41,269 bases of DNA, taken from Alphaproteobacteria bacterium (GTDB lineage: Bacteria > Pseudomonadota > Alphaproteobacteria > UBA2966). The first letter of the stretch is position 1, and the number at the start of each line of letters is the position of its first letter. The notes under the pieces are model-generated. The model was not told where the DNA came from and did not search any database. It saw only the letters and a list, made by a program, of their open reading frames with translations. The stretch is from positions 138,191 to 179,459 of the forward strand of contig JABILA010000085.1 of assembly GCA_018654745.1 (NCBI GenBank), given 5' to 3'. This document shows positions 9,312-17,975 of this stretch, piece after piece. Made by a program: the position numbers and the translations under genes.

Positions 9312-9337
9312 CCCCGCCTCCTGAACTGGAGCCGGGG
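9312..9337 (+). other. Hairpin in the 5' leader of the tandem-GNAT gene
   Basis: CCCCG-C-CTCC, loop TGAACT, then GGAG-C-CGGGG: nine base pairs with one internal C-C mismatch. No T-run follows, so it is not a standard terminator. It lies about 80 bases before the start codon and may affect mRNA stability or translation. Confidence 0.4.
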
Positions 9338-9416
9338 CAGACAAAAGCTGATCAAATACACCAAACGCCCGGGTCTGAACAATGTTTCAACCACGTGCCG
9401 ATCAAGGAGAACCCGT

Positions 9417-10352
9417 ATGTCCGAGGTAGCTGTCCGCCCGCTCAAGGCAACCGATCTTGATGAAGTTGTTGAAATTGACCGCCAGCATGTTGCGCGCTCA
9501 CGCAGAGGCTTTTTTGCCAAGCGTCTCGAAGCGGCTCTTGCCGATCAGGGGACTTACATTCAAGTAGGTGCCGAAGTAGACGGCGAACTTGTTGGCTATG
9601 CCATGGCACGTCTGATTGACGGCGAATTTGGCCTTTCCAAGACAGCTATTCTGGAAGCAATGGCCGTTGATACGACCCATGACCATCACGGTGCCGGTGA
9701 AGCTTTGCTGGGCGGCGTCAATGATGTGTTGAAGCACAAGGGTCTGAAATCCATGCAAACCAACGCATCATGGACATCCCATAGTCTGCTACGCTTCTTT
9801 GATCACCAGGGTTTCAAACTCGCCCCTCGTCACGTAATCGAATGTGACACGTCTCGTGCCCATGTCTCAACTGATGAAGATCTGGATGCCAATGGCGGCA
9901 CGCTGGCCCGCGATCGTGTCTATGTCCGGTTGATGACGGCTGACGATGCCGCCGCCGTATCTGCCATCGACAAGGCAATCATGGGCAATGATCGCACAGA
10001 TTATCTGCAAAATGCCATGAAAGAGGCGCTGGACGAATCAGCCATCCGTGTTTCGCTGGTCGCTGAATCTGACGGTTTTGTTTCCGGCTTTATCATGGCG
10101 CGCATGGATTTTGGTGACTTTGGTGAAACCGAGCCCTTTGCGGTTATCGATACCATAGGTGTCGCCCCCAACCAGGGTCACCAGGGCATTGCCTCCGCTT
10201 TGGTCTCACAACTGCTGATGAACCTGTCTGGTCTGCAAGTGGACCACGTCCGCACAGAAATTCGCCGCGAAAACTTCGATTTGCTGGCCTTCCTCTACAA
10301 ACACGGTTTTGGTCCCTCCGACCAACTGGCTCTCGAGCGCAAGGTCGCCTGA
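9417..10352 (+). CDS. Tandem-domain GNAT-family N-acetyltransferase
   Basis: 311 residues with two consecutive GNAT folds. Domain 1 (about 1-150) has the acetyl-CoA loop region EAMAVDTTHDHHGAGEALL, then NASWTSHSLLRFFDHQGF. Domain 2 (about 165-311) has IDTIGVAPNQGHQGIASALV, then TEIRRENFDLLAFLYKHGF. AAGGAG lies 7 bases before the ATG. The end of domain 2 resembles the single-domain GNAT at 22332-22841 (VRTNVSRRDTLNLSFFRSLG), so three related GNAT domains flank the benzoyl-CoA genes. GNAT proteins transfer acetyl from acetyl-CoA to amines or lysines. Rhodopseudomonas encodes a GNAT (BadL) with its benzoyl-CoA genes, so a regulatory role in aromatic metabolism is a reasonable guess but unproven. 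The gene ends at a strong hairpin terminator. Confidence 0.85.
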   Translation: MSEVAVRPLKATDLDEVVEIDRQHVARSRRGFFAKRLEAALADQGTYIQVGAEVDGELVGYAMARLIDGEFGLSKTAILEAMAVDTTHDHHGAGEALLGGVNDVLKHKGLKSMQTNASWTSHSLLRFFDHQGFKLAPRHVIECDTSRAHVSTDEDLDANGGTLARDRVYVRLMTADDAAAVSAIDKAIMGNDRTDYLQNAMKEALDESAIRVSLVAESDGFVSGFIMARMDFGDFGETEPFAVIDTIGVAPNQGHQGIASALVSQLLMNLSGLQVDHVRTEIRRENFDLLAFLYKHGFGPSDQLALERKVA

Positions 10353-10391
10353 CACCCTTCTATCCCTCTTTGATTTTCCTCCAAAACTAAA

Positions 10392-10451
10392 GGCCGTCAC
10401 TTAGACGATTTCGGGACTACCGAATTCGTCTAAGTGACGGCCTCTTTTTTT
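10392..10451 (+). terminator. Strong intrinsic terminator, hairpin copy 1
   Basis: A 51-base hairpin (10392-10442) has 23-base arms with a single A-A mismatch and the loop GACTA, followed by TCTTTTTTT. It closes the tandem-GNAT gene. Read on the minus strand it is followed by TTTAGTTTT, so it may also terminate the small gene at 10460-10663. A nearly identical copy in opposite orientation is at 10777-10827. Confidence 0.85.
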
Positions 10452-10459
10452 GCGTGGCA

Positions 10460-10663
10460 TCAAGGGGCTTCCCGATCATCATCCGGTGGGTCATCAATTG
10501 TGCGTCGCTGCAACATCTGCAGGGCAAACCACATCAGCACACTGGCAACACCGAACAGGGCAACGGCACTCAGATACCGTCCCGCAACGATCTCAATTAT
10601 CAGCGAGGCCACTAGAGAGAGCATGATCAGGGCCATGATCGTGATCATGATTTTACGTAGCAT
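10460..10663 (-). CDS. Small membrane protein, unknown function
   Basis: 67 residues. Two hydrophobic segments, about 6-26 (MITIMALIMLSLVASLIIEI) and 30-50 (YLSAVALFGVASVLMWFAL), precede a short acidic tail (DDPPDDDREAP). This is the pattern of a two-helix inner-membrane peptide. It lies alone between two inverted hairpin terminators, so it should be transcribed by itself from a promoter in 10664-10776. Only a weak ribosome binding site (GAAAGAAACC) precedes the ATG. I do not recognise a family. The composition argues for a real gene, but its size leaves doubt. Confidence 0.5.
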   Translation of the reverse strand: MLRKIMITIMALIMLSLVASLIIEIVAGRYLSAVALFGVASVLMWFALQMLQRRTIDDPPDDDREAP

Positions 10664-10770
10664 TGACGGTTTCTTTCAGCCTGTCGGGTCTGACATTATC
10701 AGTATGCCCTCATGCCCAATAAAACAAGCCAGGTGCCGGACCAGAACATATCCTCAATCACTTCCCCAAC

Positions 10771-10827
10771 AAAAAAGGCCGCCACTTAGACGAATTCGGT
10801 AGCCCCGAAATCGTCTAAGTGGCGGCC
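10771..10827 (-). terminator. Strong intrinsic terminator, hairpin copy 2
   Basis: A 51-base hairpin (10777-10827) with 23-base arms and loop GGCTA when read on the minus strand, followed by TTTTTT (10776-10771). It lies just after the ferredoxin stop and ends the oah-bcr-ferredoxin transcript. Compared with copy 1, a T-A pair in the arm is replaced by C-G on both sides, a compensatory change that keeps the stem paired. Confidence 0.85.
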
Positions 10828-10850
10828 CTATTCGTTTCGACGAAAATACT

Positions 10851-11102
<252 letters not shown>

Positions 11103-11128
11103 TTACTCCATAGTTAGTCGTTGTTCGA

Positions 11129-11971
11129 TCAGGACGCTTCAGCGAGCTGGCCGAGGCCCTGTAATTTTTCAAAGCGGAAGGCTCCCCAAAGGGCAGCACC
11201 TACAGCTCCGGCAAATATACTATCGGGGCTGCTTTCGCAAGGCACATCCAGGTTCTGCTTTGCCATTTCTTCACGCATGGCCGCAACCATACCTGTATCC
11301 ATGGCCAGGCCACCAGTGAGCAAGACTTTACCCTCTTTCACTTTCGATGCCCTGAGCAACTTGACCAGACGCCCCGCCATGGAAAGATGAATACCTTTCA
11401 GGATATTCGGGGTGGAAATGCTACGCGAAACCATGTTGATCACGTCGGTTTCGGCAAGCACGGCACAAATGCCTGATACCAGTTCCGGATCGTCAGCTTC
11501 CTGTGACAGATCACCAACTTCATCAATGGAAACACCGAGATAACGGGCGATGTTTTCGAGGAACTGGCCGGAGCCTGATGCGCACTGACTGGTCATACGA
11601 TAGCTCAGCACTTTGCCAAGCGGATCGATGCTGATGGCACGCCCGTGCAAGGCGCCCACATCCAGAACCGCCGTAATGTCATCGGCCAGATAAACGGCGC
11701 CGCGAGCATGTGTGGTCATGGAATAGAAGTGGCCTGTGCGGAAAGGTACGTTTTCACCATCCCCGGTTGTTGCCACATAGTCGACATCATCTTTCGTGAT
11801 ACCGGCTTCTTCCAACATGGCTTCATAGTTTTCGTTGACCAGAGCCATGGGATCACGACGACGAATACGACTGATGCGTTTGGACAACCACTCGATGTTA
11901 TCGCCTTCAACTTTGAACAGGGTGGTTTTTACAGCACCCGTTCCAACGTCAATTCCTGCGGTTATGGTCAT
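11129..11971 (-). CDS. bcrD: Benzoyl-CoA reductase subunit D (ATPase)
   Basis: 280 residues, the family length. The ASKHA-type phosphate loop [15 protein letters not shown] starts the protein. [19 protein letters not shown] (Cys130) and [14 protein letters not shown] (Cys169) match the cysteines used to hold the [4Fe-4S] cluster shared with Bcr[12 protein letters not shown] is the adenosine-binding segment. BcrA and BcrD form the ATP-hydrolysing electron activase that drives electrons into BcrB/BcrC. The ATG overlaps the bcrA stop (ATGA). The Rhodopseudomonas equivalent is BadG. Confidence 0.95.
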   Translation of the reverse strand: MTITAGIDVGTGAVKTTLFKVEGDNIEWLSKRISRIRRRDPMALVNENYEAMLEEAGITKDDVDYVATTGDGENVPFRTGHFYSMTTHARGAVYLADDITAVLDVGALHGRAISIDPLGKVLSYRMTSQCASGSGQFLENIARYLGVSIDEVGDLSQEADDPELVSGICAVLAETDVINMVSRSISTPNILKGIHLSMAGRLVKLLRASKVKEGKVLLTGGLAMDTGMVAAMREEMAKQNLDVPCESSPDSIFAGAVGAALWGAFRFEKLQGLGQLAEAS

Positions 11972-13302
11972 GCTACTGCCTCCGTTGGGATACCTTCGAC
12001 GGCGCGGCGGGCAAAGGTGGCTCCGCCCAGAGCACCGGTATAGATTGAGTCCGGATCAATATTGATGGTGACGTCGCCATAGTTTTCCTTGATCAATTCG
12101 CGCAAGGCCGTTACGGCGGCTTCGTTGTTGGCCACTCCACCGGTAAAGGTGAACTGGTCATGCACACCACCTGAGCGAGACAGGATCGACATGGCGCGCA
12201 AGATAATGGCGCGATGCAAACCTGCCAGAATGTCAGAGCGATTTTCGCCGAGAGACAAACGATCTCTTAGCTCCGCGCCGGCAAACACCGTACAGGTAGA
12301 GTTAATCCGAACCTTGCGGGTTGATTTCATGGCTATGGGGCCCAGTTCGTGCAGGCCGACATTCATTTCATCAGCGATGTAACCGAGATAGCGACCGCAA
12401 CCGGCAGCACAACGGTCATTCATCTGGAAGCTTTCGACGATGCCGTCCTTGTCCACCTGAATGGCTTTGGTGTCCTGGCCACCGATATCCAGCACCGTGC
12501 GGGTATCGTTGTACATGATGTGGGCACCAAGACCGTGGCAAAGAATTTCCGAGCGGATGTGATCCTTGGAGAACGGCAACCGGGCGCGGCCATAGCCAGT
12601 ACCGATGACGTAAGTTTCTTCCAGATCGATACCCAGAACTTTTTCGACTTCTGTACGAACTTCGCTGGCAACAGGTGCCAGATCAGGCAGGTTAACCAAT
12701 GTCCGGTCAAGAGCCCGCATCAGGTTCTGGTTCGTCGTTTCTGTGTAGATGCGGTTCTCAACTTCAATGATCGAACGATCATAAATGTTGAGCAACACAT
12801 CAAATGGTGTCTCGGCTTGCTTGGCAACTTCTTCACTGATCGTTGAATATTGCGATCCGGCAATATCCCGGAAGAAATCAGATTTGCGCTGGGCACCGGG
12901 TGCAAACAATTCAGGTGCCTCGGTGGTAACCCGCTTGAACACACCGGACAGGGCGTCCGACAAATCAGAACCCCATTCGGAATAGCGTGTGTTCTCTGAA
13001 GCCTTGGTGCAGGTCTCATCCAGATCAATCAATTGCTCCAGATACTGTTCGAGGCGGAAATTACGCTCCAGCTCGTCCATGAAAGCTTCATACTTGTCGC
13101 CCAGGGCTGTGACATTTTTCATGGCGTTGCGGAAAAGCATAAAGCGCGTGTCGATCAGAGCTTCATGTTTGGCCACACCCGCAGCGATGTCATAGTTAGA
13201 GCGGGAGTTGGTGATCCCCTGCCCCATGACGTTGTAATCTTCGTCCATGACCACAGCTTTTGTGGTCGTGGAACCGAGATCAATACCGATATAACATTCC
13301 AT
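11968..13302 (-). CDS. bcrA: Benzoyl-CoA reductase subunit A (ATPase)
   Basis: 444 residues. ASKHA signatures are [17 protein letters not shown] (4-20), [11 protein letters not shown] (271-281) and [11 protein letters not shown] (386-396). Cluster ligands are probably Cys298 or Cys302 ([12 protein letters not shown]) and Cys337 (STCTVFAG). The family hydrolyses two ATP per electron pair to lower the potential of the electron passed to the aromatic ring. The insert between the first two ATPase motifs (about 60-230) is normal for the BcrA/BadF type and absent from the short BcrD subunit. A GGGAG sequence precedes the ATG. Gene order C-B-A-D is that of Thauera bcr and Rhodopseudomonas badDEFG. 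Confidence 0.96.
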   Translation of the reverse strand: MECYIGIDLGSTTTKAVVMDEDYNVMGQGITNSRSNYDIAAGVAKHEALIDTRFMLFRNAMKNVTALGDKYEAFMDELERNFRLEQYLEQLIDLDETCTKASENTRYSEWGSDLSDALSGVFKRVTTEAPELFAPGAQRKSDFFRDIAGSQYSTISEEVAKQAETPFDVLLNIYDRSIIEVENRIYTETTNQNLMRALDRTLVNLPDLAPVASEVRTEVEKVLGIDLEETYVIGTGYGRARLPFSKDHIRSEILCHGLGAHIMYNDTRTVLDIGGQDTKAIQVDKDGIVESFQMNDRCAAGCGRYLGYIADEMNVGLHELGPIAMKSTRKVRINSTCTVFAGAELRDRLSLGENRSDILAGLHRAIILRAMSILSRSGGVHDQFTFTGGVANNEAAVTALRELIKENYGDVTINIDPDSIYTGALGGATFARRAVEGIPTEAVA

Positions 13303-13314
13303 AATCTCTGCTCC

Positions 13315-14610
13315 CTATGCCGCGCGGTCGCGTTTTTGGCTGATCATCTGGAAATAGCTTTCCAGACGGTTTTTGACGTTGGCTGGTGAGAAATAGCGTG
13401 GATCCACCAGATCAGTTTCGATGAAAGCGGCCGGTTTGCCGGTACGCTGTTCAATTTCCCTCAACATCAACAACTGACCAGCCGAAAAGCTGTTACAGCT
13501 TTTGATCGAGTTGATCAGCAAACCATCTGCCTGATAGTCTTCGACATATTTTTCCAACATGTCTGTACGGGCTGGCAGGTTCAGGTTTGTGTAGCAACCA
13601 AGGCAATAATCTGCCAGTGATTCCAATGGGTTTTGCGGATCGTGACGGAAACCGTTGTCATAAACGCCGCCAACCTTGGTGTAGGTCGAGGCCACAACAA
13701 CAGCGCCTTCGTCGTAGAACATTTTCCAGAATTCACGGAAGTGGGTCCAATTTGGTGGACCTTCGACGACGATGCGGTATTTCTCTTCCTTCATCACACC
13801 TTCAGGTGTAATTGGGCCGAGACCAGCGGCGACACGGGCTTCGATTTCCTTGCGCAGGGTGGCATAATAATCGGTTGCCGCCGTGGTGCCACGGAAAGCT
13901 GTAAAGATCGGGCCAATGTAGTAAACGCCACCAAAGTAAGCATCGATAGGTGAAGGCTTGTTTTTGGCGCTTTGCAGCACATAGACCAGATCGTCTTCGG
14001 CCTTTTGTGACTGGATCATGTATTCACGCAGACGGTCGATATCAAACTTCACACCGGAAACGCGTTCCATGGTCGGAATGATATCTTCCTTCAACTGCTT
14101 GACCACATAGTCGCGCATGTTTTTGGTGATGTTACCGTCAGCCTGGTAAGGCACGTGCAGCATGGCGGTTTCACACTTGGGATACTGTTCACGAACCAGT
14201 TCAAACCACTTCATGAATGTGAAGCAACCGGTGTAGGACAGCATCAGCAAATCCGGATCAGGCATCGGCAGACCCGTCGGGCCCTTGTTGCCTTTCATCA
14301 TCATGCCAAGGTCGGCTTTCACATAGGTGCAGACATCTTCCGAGTGGCCAATTTTTTCGGCTTCCATGATCATGCCACCGGATTTTTTGCGCATGGCATT
14401 TTGCAGCGCATTGGTTTCCGGGAAGTTACGGGCGAAATCAAAGCACATCAGCAATTCATTGATGTTGCCGGGTACAAAAGTAGAAGCGACCTTCTGACCA
14501 CGTTCATTTGCTGTCGACAGCAATTCGTAGTTTTCGTTGATCATCTCCTTCTGTTTCCACATGGAGTCTTCTTTTTCGGCGACTGTGGACGCTTGTTCTT
14601 TTACACTCAT
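13315..14610 (-). CDS. bcrB: Benzoyl-CoA reductase subunit B
   Basis: 431 residues from the ATG at 14610 (MSVKEQASTVAEKED). The frame is open upstream, but this start has GGAG 9 bases ahead and lies one base after the bcrC stop. It is a member of the 2-hydroxyacyl-CoA dehydratase (HgdC/FldB-like) family. Recognisable segments are DLLMLSYTGCFTFMKWFE, GGVYYIGPIFTAFRGT and ADYCLGCYTNLNLPART, with SIKSCNSFSAGQLLM near the end. The cysteines in YTGC, CLGC and KSCNS are candidates for [4Fe-4S] ligands. With BcrC it forms the site where benzoyl-CoA is reduced to the 1,5-dienoyl-CoA. Oxygen sensitive in characterised relatives. Confidence 0.95.
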   Translation of the reverse strand: MSVKEQASTVAEKEDSMWKQKEMINENYELLSTANERGQKVASTFVPGNINELLMCFDFARNFPETNALQNAMRKKSGGMIMEAEKIGHSEDVCTYVKADLGMMMKGNKGPTGLPMPDPDLLMLSYTGCFTFMKWFELVREQYPKCETAMLHVPYQADGNITKNMRDYVVKQLKEDIIPTMERVSGVKFDIDRLREYMIQSQKAEDDLVYVLQSAKNKPSPIDAYFGGVYYIGPIFTAFRGTTAATDYYATLRKEIEARVAAGLGPITPEGVMKEEKYRIVVEGPPNWTHFREFWKMFYDEGAVVVASTYTKVGGVYDNGFRHDPQNPLESLADYCLGCYTNLNLPARTDMLEKYVEDYQADGLLINSIKSCNSFSAGQLLMLREIEQRTGKPAAFIETDLVDPRYFSPANVKNRLESYFQMISQKRDRAA

Positions 14611-14611
14611 G

Positions 14612-15775
14612 TCATGCACTCCAAAGCTTGATTGAATCTGCGAATGTACCTGCCTGCTCGCGAATGGGCTGCATCTGCCCTGAATTCTCGGCATACTGGA
14701 AGGCCGTAAACGGAATGTTGTTATCGTTCAGCGCGGTATGCAGCATCGGCTGATCAAGCAAGGCCGGATCGCAGAAGCTTGGGGCTGCAAAAACAACACC
14801 CTCGGCTGCATATTTCTTCACTGATTCGACGATGAACTGACCCTTTGCTTCGTAACTGTCGACATATTTTGCGGCAGTTTCAGCGGAGTGATGCAAGAAG
14901 GCATCAGCCAGGTTTTGTACTGGATCGCCTGTTGTTGGCACGTCTTCCAGCAGCCAGCGTGTGACGAGCATGAAGTCATCATCAACGATGTAACAACCAG
15001 CCATTTCGATCGACTTGATCAGACCCAGTGGTGGGCGTTCACAGAACGTACCGTTCAGGACCACGCGGCAGTTATCGCGCATGGGCCGGTCTTCCTTGTC
15101 GACGGCCTCCAGATAGTCGCGCAGCAATTGTGTGTGCTCCTCGACTGGCAGGACCATACCGGCAAACAACAGCAGGTAGATTTCCGACGTCAATGCCTTC
15201 CATGGACACTTGGAACGATAAGCGTACAGATCTTCGATCACGGCCCGGTTTTCGTTGTAAACCGCGATTGAATTGTGAATAGCTTCTTCGGTGATCTTCT
15301 TGCCACCAAGCTCTTCCAGACCTTCAATCAGTTCGCGCAATTCCTGGACGTAAAACTTGCCACCGATCTTGTCGTCGTAAGTTTGCGGGGCATCGAAGTA
15401 GCGGACATATTTGTCCTTGAACAACAGCTTCCACATACCTGACAGGTTACGGATCACGTCACAGATTGACGGGAACAGCATGCCATCAACACAATCAAGA
15501 CGACCGGTCACACCCAGTTCGATAGTCGATCTTGGAATACGACAAATGTAGCTTTGGTAGTAGGCATCACCGTGGATAACTTCCAGCTGGTCACCACCAC
15601 CAATAACACCTACGGGCAGCATGCCTGCGGCGTGAATGATTTCGCGTGGCACGTAGACCGGCATGTAGCCGATAGCCTTGCGTCCTTCTTCTTTCGCTTT
15701 CCACTCTTTGACGACTGTAAAATCAAGGTCGTCATACAGAGCCTGACAGCGATCAACAATTTTCTGTACAGACAT
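14612..15775 (-). CDS. bcrC: Benzoyl-CoA reductase subunit C
   Basis: 387 residues, matching the known gamma-type subunit length. It belongs to the 2-hydroxyacyl-CoA dehydratase family. YMPVYVPREIIHAAGMLPVG near the N-terminus is the standard opening of this fold. SYICRIPRSTIELG and DGMLFPSICDVIRNLSGMW supply conserved cysteines, and NGTFCERPPLGLIKSIE lies in the second half. It pairs with BcrB to bind benzoyl-CoA and a [4Fe-4S] cluster. The start is 3 bases after the dch stop, so translation is probably coupled. The Rhodopseudomonas equivalent is BadD. Confidence 0.95.
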   Translation of the reverse strand: MSVQKIVDRCQALYDDLDFTVVKEWKAKEEGRKAIGYMPVYVPREIIHAAGMLPVGVIGGGDQLEVIHGDAYYQSYICRIPRSTIELGVTGRLDCVDGMLFPSICDVIRNLSGMWKLLFKDKYVRYFDAPQTYDDKIGGKFYVQELRELIEGLEELGGKKITEEAIHNSIAVYNENRAVIEDLYAYRSKCPWKALTSEIYLLLFAGMVLPVEEHTQLLRDYLEAVDKEDRPMRDNCRVVLNGTFCERPPLGLIKSIEMAGCYIVDDDFMLVTRWLLEDVPTTGDPVQNLADAFLHHSAETAAKYVDSYEAKGQFIVESVKKYAAEGVVFAAPSFCDPALLDQPMLHTALNDNNIPFTAFQYAENSGQMQPIREQAGTFADSIKLWSA

Positions 15776-15778
15776 GGT

Positions 15779-16546
15779 TCAACGGTGCTCCCATTTTGGT
15801 TGACGCTTTTCGACGAAGGCCTCAAGGCCTTCCACCGCGTCGTGCGTGGACATCAGACGGTCGAGATATTGACGCTCGACGCGGGCGAGATCTTGTTCGA
15901 GTTGTTTGACTAACGGACTGCGCGCGGCTTCAACTGCGTGACGCAATGTGCTGGCTGAAACACCGGCAAGATATTTATCAAAGTAAGCCAGGGCTGCGGC
16001 TTCGGGGTCCTCTGTGACCTCATCAGCAAGGCCCATGGCACCGGCTTCTTCTCCACTGACACTGCGGCCGGTATAGAGAAGATCTTCGGCATTTGCCTGA
16101 CCAACGCGGCCAGGCAACAGGCAGGATGCAGCCGGGGCGAAGACGGCCAGTTTGATTTCCGGCTGACCCATGGCAGCGTTTGGTGCGGCGTAGATCCGGC
16201 TGCAGGCCAGAACCACTTCCAGACCACCACCAAGACATTGTCCCTTGACGGCAACCAGAACCGGTACCGGGGCACCGGCCAGTTTCAGCACCAGGGCATG
16301 AAGGGCAGCCAGCATGTCGGCACATTGATCAGGCATGTGTTCTTCGACGCTGGCACCGAAAGAAAAGTGGGATCCTTCTGCGTCCAGCAAAATTGCCTTC
16401 AATGAGCCATCATCAAGATGACCATCCAAAGCCTCGCTCAGGGCCGCAATCATTGCCGCATCGACAATGTTGGCCTTGGGCTGCGCCAGTCTCAGGCGCA
16501 GCAACTGACCTTCACGGTCGAGCCAGACTTTAAGGGGCGAGCTCAC
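15779..16546 (-). CDS. dch: Cyclohexa-1,5-diene-1-carbonyl-CoA hydratase
   Basis: 255 residues, crotonase superfamily. The oxyanion-hole region is SHFSFGASVEEHMPDQ, followed by VKGQCLGGGLEVVLACSRIYA. Both fit Dch better than ordinary enoyl-CoA hydratases, and the length equals the Thauera enzyme. It adds water to the dienoyl-CoA made by benzoyl-CoA reductase, giving 6-hydroxycyclohex-1-ene-1-carbonyl-CoA. The start is a GTG that overlaps the oah stop (GTGA). The dehydrogenase that should follow in the pathway (Had) is not encoded next to it or elsewhere in the window. Confidence 0.9.
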   Translation of the reverse strand: MSSPLKVWLDREGQLLRLRLAQPKANIVDAAMIAALSEALDGHLDDGSLKAILLDAEGSHFSFGASVEEHMPDQCADMLAALHALVLKLAGAPVPVLVAVKGQCLGGGLEVVLACSRIYAAPNAAMGQPEIKLAVFAPAASCLLPGRVGQANAEDLLYTGRSVSGEEAGAMGLADEVTEDPEAAALAYFDKYLAGVSASTLRHAVEAARSPLVKQLEQDLARVERQYLDRLMSTHDAVEGLEAFVEKRQPKWEHR

Positions 16547-17652
16547 TCTGCTGCTGCCCGTGCGGCTGGCATCAGGCTCTCGGTCAACTCATCCGACCAA
16601 GGTGTGCCAACGGCCAGTTTCTGACGCAAGTCAATGAAATCGATTTCACGATCACGACCAACTGGCTCGTTGAAAGCACGGAAACCGGCGCGGGCTTCCG
16701 TCATCATGTTGTTGGCCAGCCAGGCGCGGGAATTTTCCTTGTTCAGGTTCCAGGCAGCCAGTTTGGGCTTGCGCAGTTCCTCAACAGATTTGGTGGTGCA
16801 ATCCGGGAATGTGTAAAGAAGTTTTGTTGCCAGCTCGTCGATCTTGGCATCCAGCAGGGAGAGATCAACTTCGCCCTTTTTCAACAGTTCCTTGCCTGCT
16901 GCCAGTGCTTCGCCGGTTTTCATTTCACCGTGAATGATGCGACCAAATTCGTCTGTGTATTCCAGCTCAACAGTTGGGTTGGCGATGAATTTGCCGTCCA
17001 CTTTCAGGGCTGGAACGATGTCCAGGCAAACGCCAAGACGATATGATTTGTGGGCCGTCCAGGGCTCGCACAACATGCCGGTTTCCATGGCGCGTTCGCA
17101 ACCGATCATCAAAGGCAGAAAATCTGTGGCGCCGCCGATGGCAGCTGAACCATGCTTGGGTCCGGCCTGGCCAAATTTGACCAGATCATGGGCAATGGAG
17201 AAATCACAGGCCATGCCGATTTCCTGACCGCCACCAATGCGCATGCCATTTACACGGCAGATAACCGGTTTGTCACATCCGAGGATGCCGGAAACCATGT
17301 CATTGAACAGGCGCATGTACTGCCGATACTCTTGCGGGTTGCCAGCATAATATTCAGCATATTCCTTGGTATTGCCACCGGTACAAAACGCTTTGTCGCC
17401 GCTGCCTGTGAAAACCACTGCGACCACATCACGAGAAGAAGACGCCTGACGAAAAGCCAGGATGACTCCTTTAACCATGTCTGTGGTGTAGGAATTGTAC
17501 TGCTTGGGATTATCCAGGGTGATCCATGCGTTGTAGAGGCCGGGAACGTCCGCGCCCTTGTTATCCTTGACCGGGCGTTTTTCGTACAACACACCAGGGA
17601 CGATAGCTTGGGGTACCAGGTTGTGATCGTTCAGGGTTTCAGGGGCGTTCAT
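16543..17652 (-). CDS. oah: 6-oxocyclohex-1-ene-1-carbonyl-CoA hydrolase (ring-opening)
   Basis: 369 residues, close to the known Oah/BamA length and longer than typical crotonases. Diagnostic segments are LYNAWITLDNPKQYNSYTTD, FCTGGNTKEYAEYYAG, RVNGMRIGGGQEIGMACDF and AGPKHGSAAIGGATDFLP. The enzyme adds water and cleaves the alicyclic ring to 3-hydroxypimelyl-CoA. Its gene is widely used as a marker for anaerobic aromatic breakdown. AAGGA lies 9 bases before the ATG. It is the first gene of the oah-dch-bcrCBAD-ferredoxin operon, transcribed away from korA. A promoter with an 18-base spacer is seen at 17750-17779. Confidence 0.96.
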   Translation of the reverse strand: MNAPETLNDHNLVPQAIVPGVLYEKRPVKDNKGADVPGLYNAWITLDNPKQYNSYTTDMVKGVILAFRQASSSRDVVAVVFTGSGDKAFCTGGNTKEYAEYYAGNPQEYRQYMRLFNDMVSGILGCDKPVICRVNGMRIGGGQEIGMACDFSIAHDLVKFGQAGPKHGSAAIGGATDFLPLMIGCERAMETGMLCEPWTAHKSYRLGVCLDIVPALKVDGKFIANPTVELEYTDEFGRIIHGEMKTGEALAAGKELLKKGEVDLSLLDAKIDELATKLLYTFPDCTTKSVEELRKPKLAAWNLNKENSRAWLANNMMTEARAGFRAFNEPVGRDREIDFIDLRQKLAVGTPWSDELTESLMPAARAAAE

Positions 17653-17749
17653 TGCGGGGGTTCCTTGTTAAACGTTTTGCGTTTGATGCCGTTTCGAAAA
17701 TTCTCTTTTTCAAGTCTTTTTTAAGGTTGACTAGTCCGGGGTTACATCT

Positions 17750-17784
17750 TTATTATGTAATTTAGTACCCGATTACCAATTTAA
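17750..17784 (-). promoter_or_regulatory. Promoter/operator of the oah-bcr operon
   Basis: On the minus strand: TTGGTA (17779-17774), an 18-base spacer, then TAATAA (17755-17750). The predicted start is near 17743, about 90 bases upstream of oah. The spacer carries GTACTAAATTACAT, identical to the nadX promoter at 9271-9305. This site lies between the divergent oah and korA genes and could control both. The 323-base gap 17653-17975 holds no other gene that I can see. Confidence 0.6.
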
Positions 17785-17975
17785 GAGTCAAGATAAAAAG
17801 TAAGGTCTTTTTCACAAAGTTTGTGGATTGGCAAAAAAGGGCTCCCCTGCTGCCCTTTATATGTCCTTCCAATGTGCGAATGAGGCCAGTTGCACGATTT
17901 TAAAGCGAATGACACCCAAAGGGCCGATCAAGTGGCCATCACGCCCCGACATCACGGGCCCAGGAGACCAAGGTA

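Noticed and set aside
10392..10827. Inverted hairpins as ends of an insertion sequence
   Set aside because: There is no transposase between them, only a 67-codon frame, and each hairpin has the T-run and position of a terminator.
12349..12846. 165-codon frame opposite bcrA
   Set aside because: It is a shadow of the bcrA coding strand; bcrA has full-length family motifs.
17720..17745. TTGAC near 17728 as half of an FNR box before oah
   Set aside because: The second half-site (CCGGG) does not match; only half of the consensus is present.
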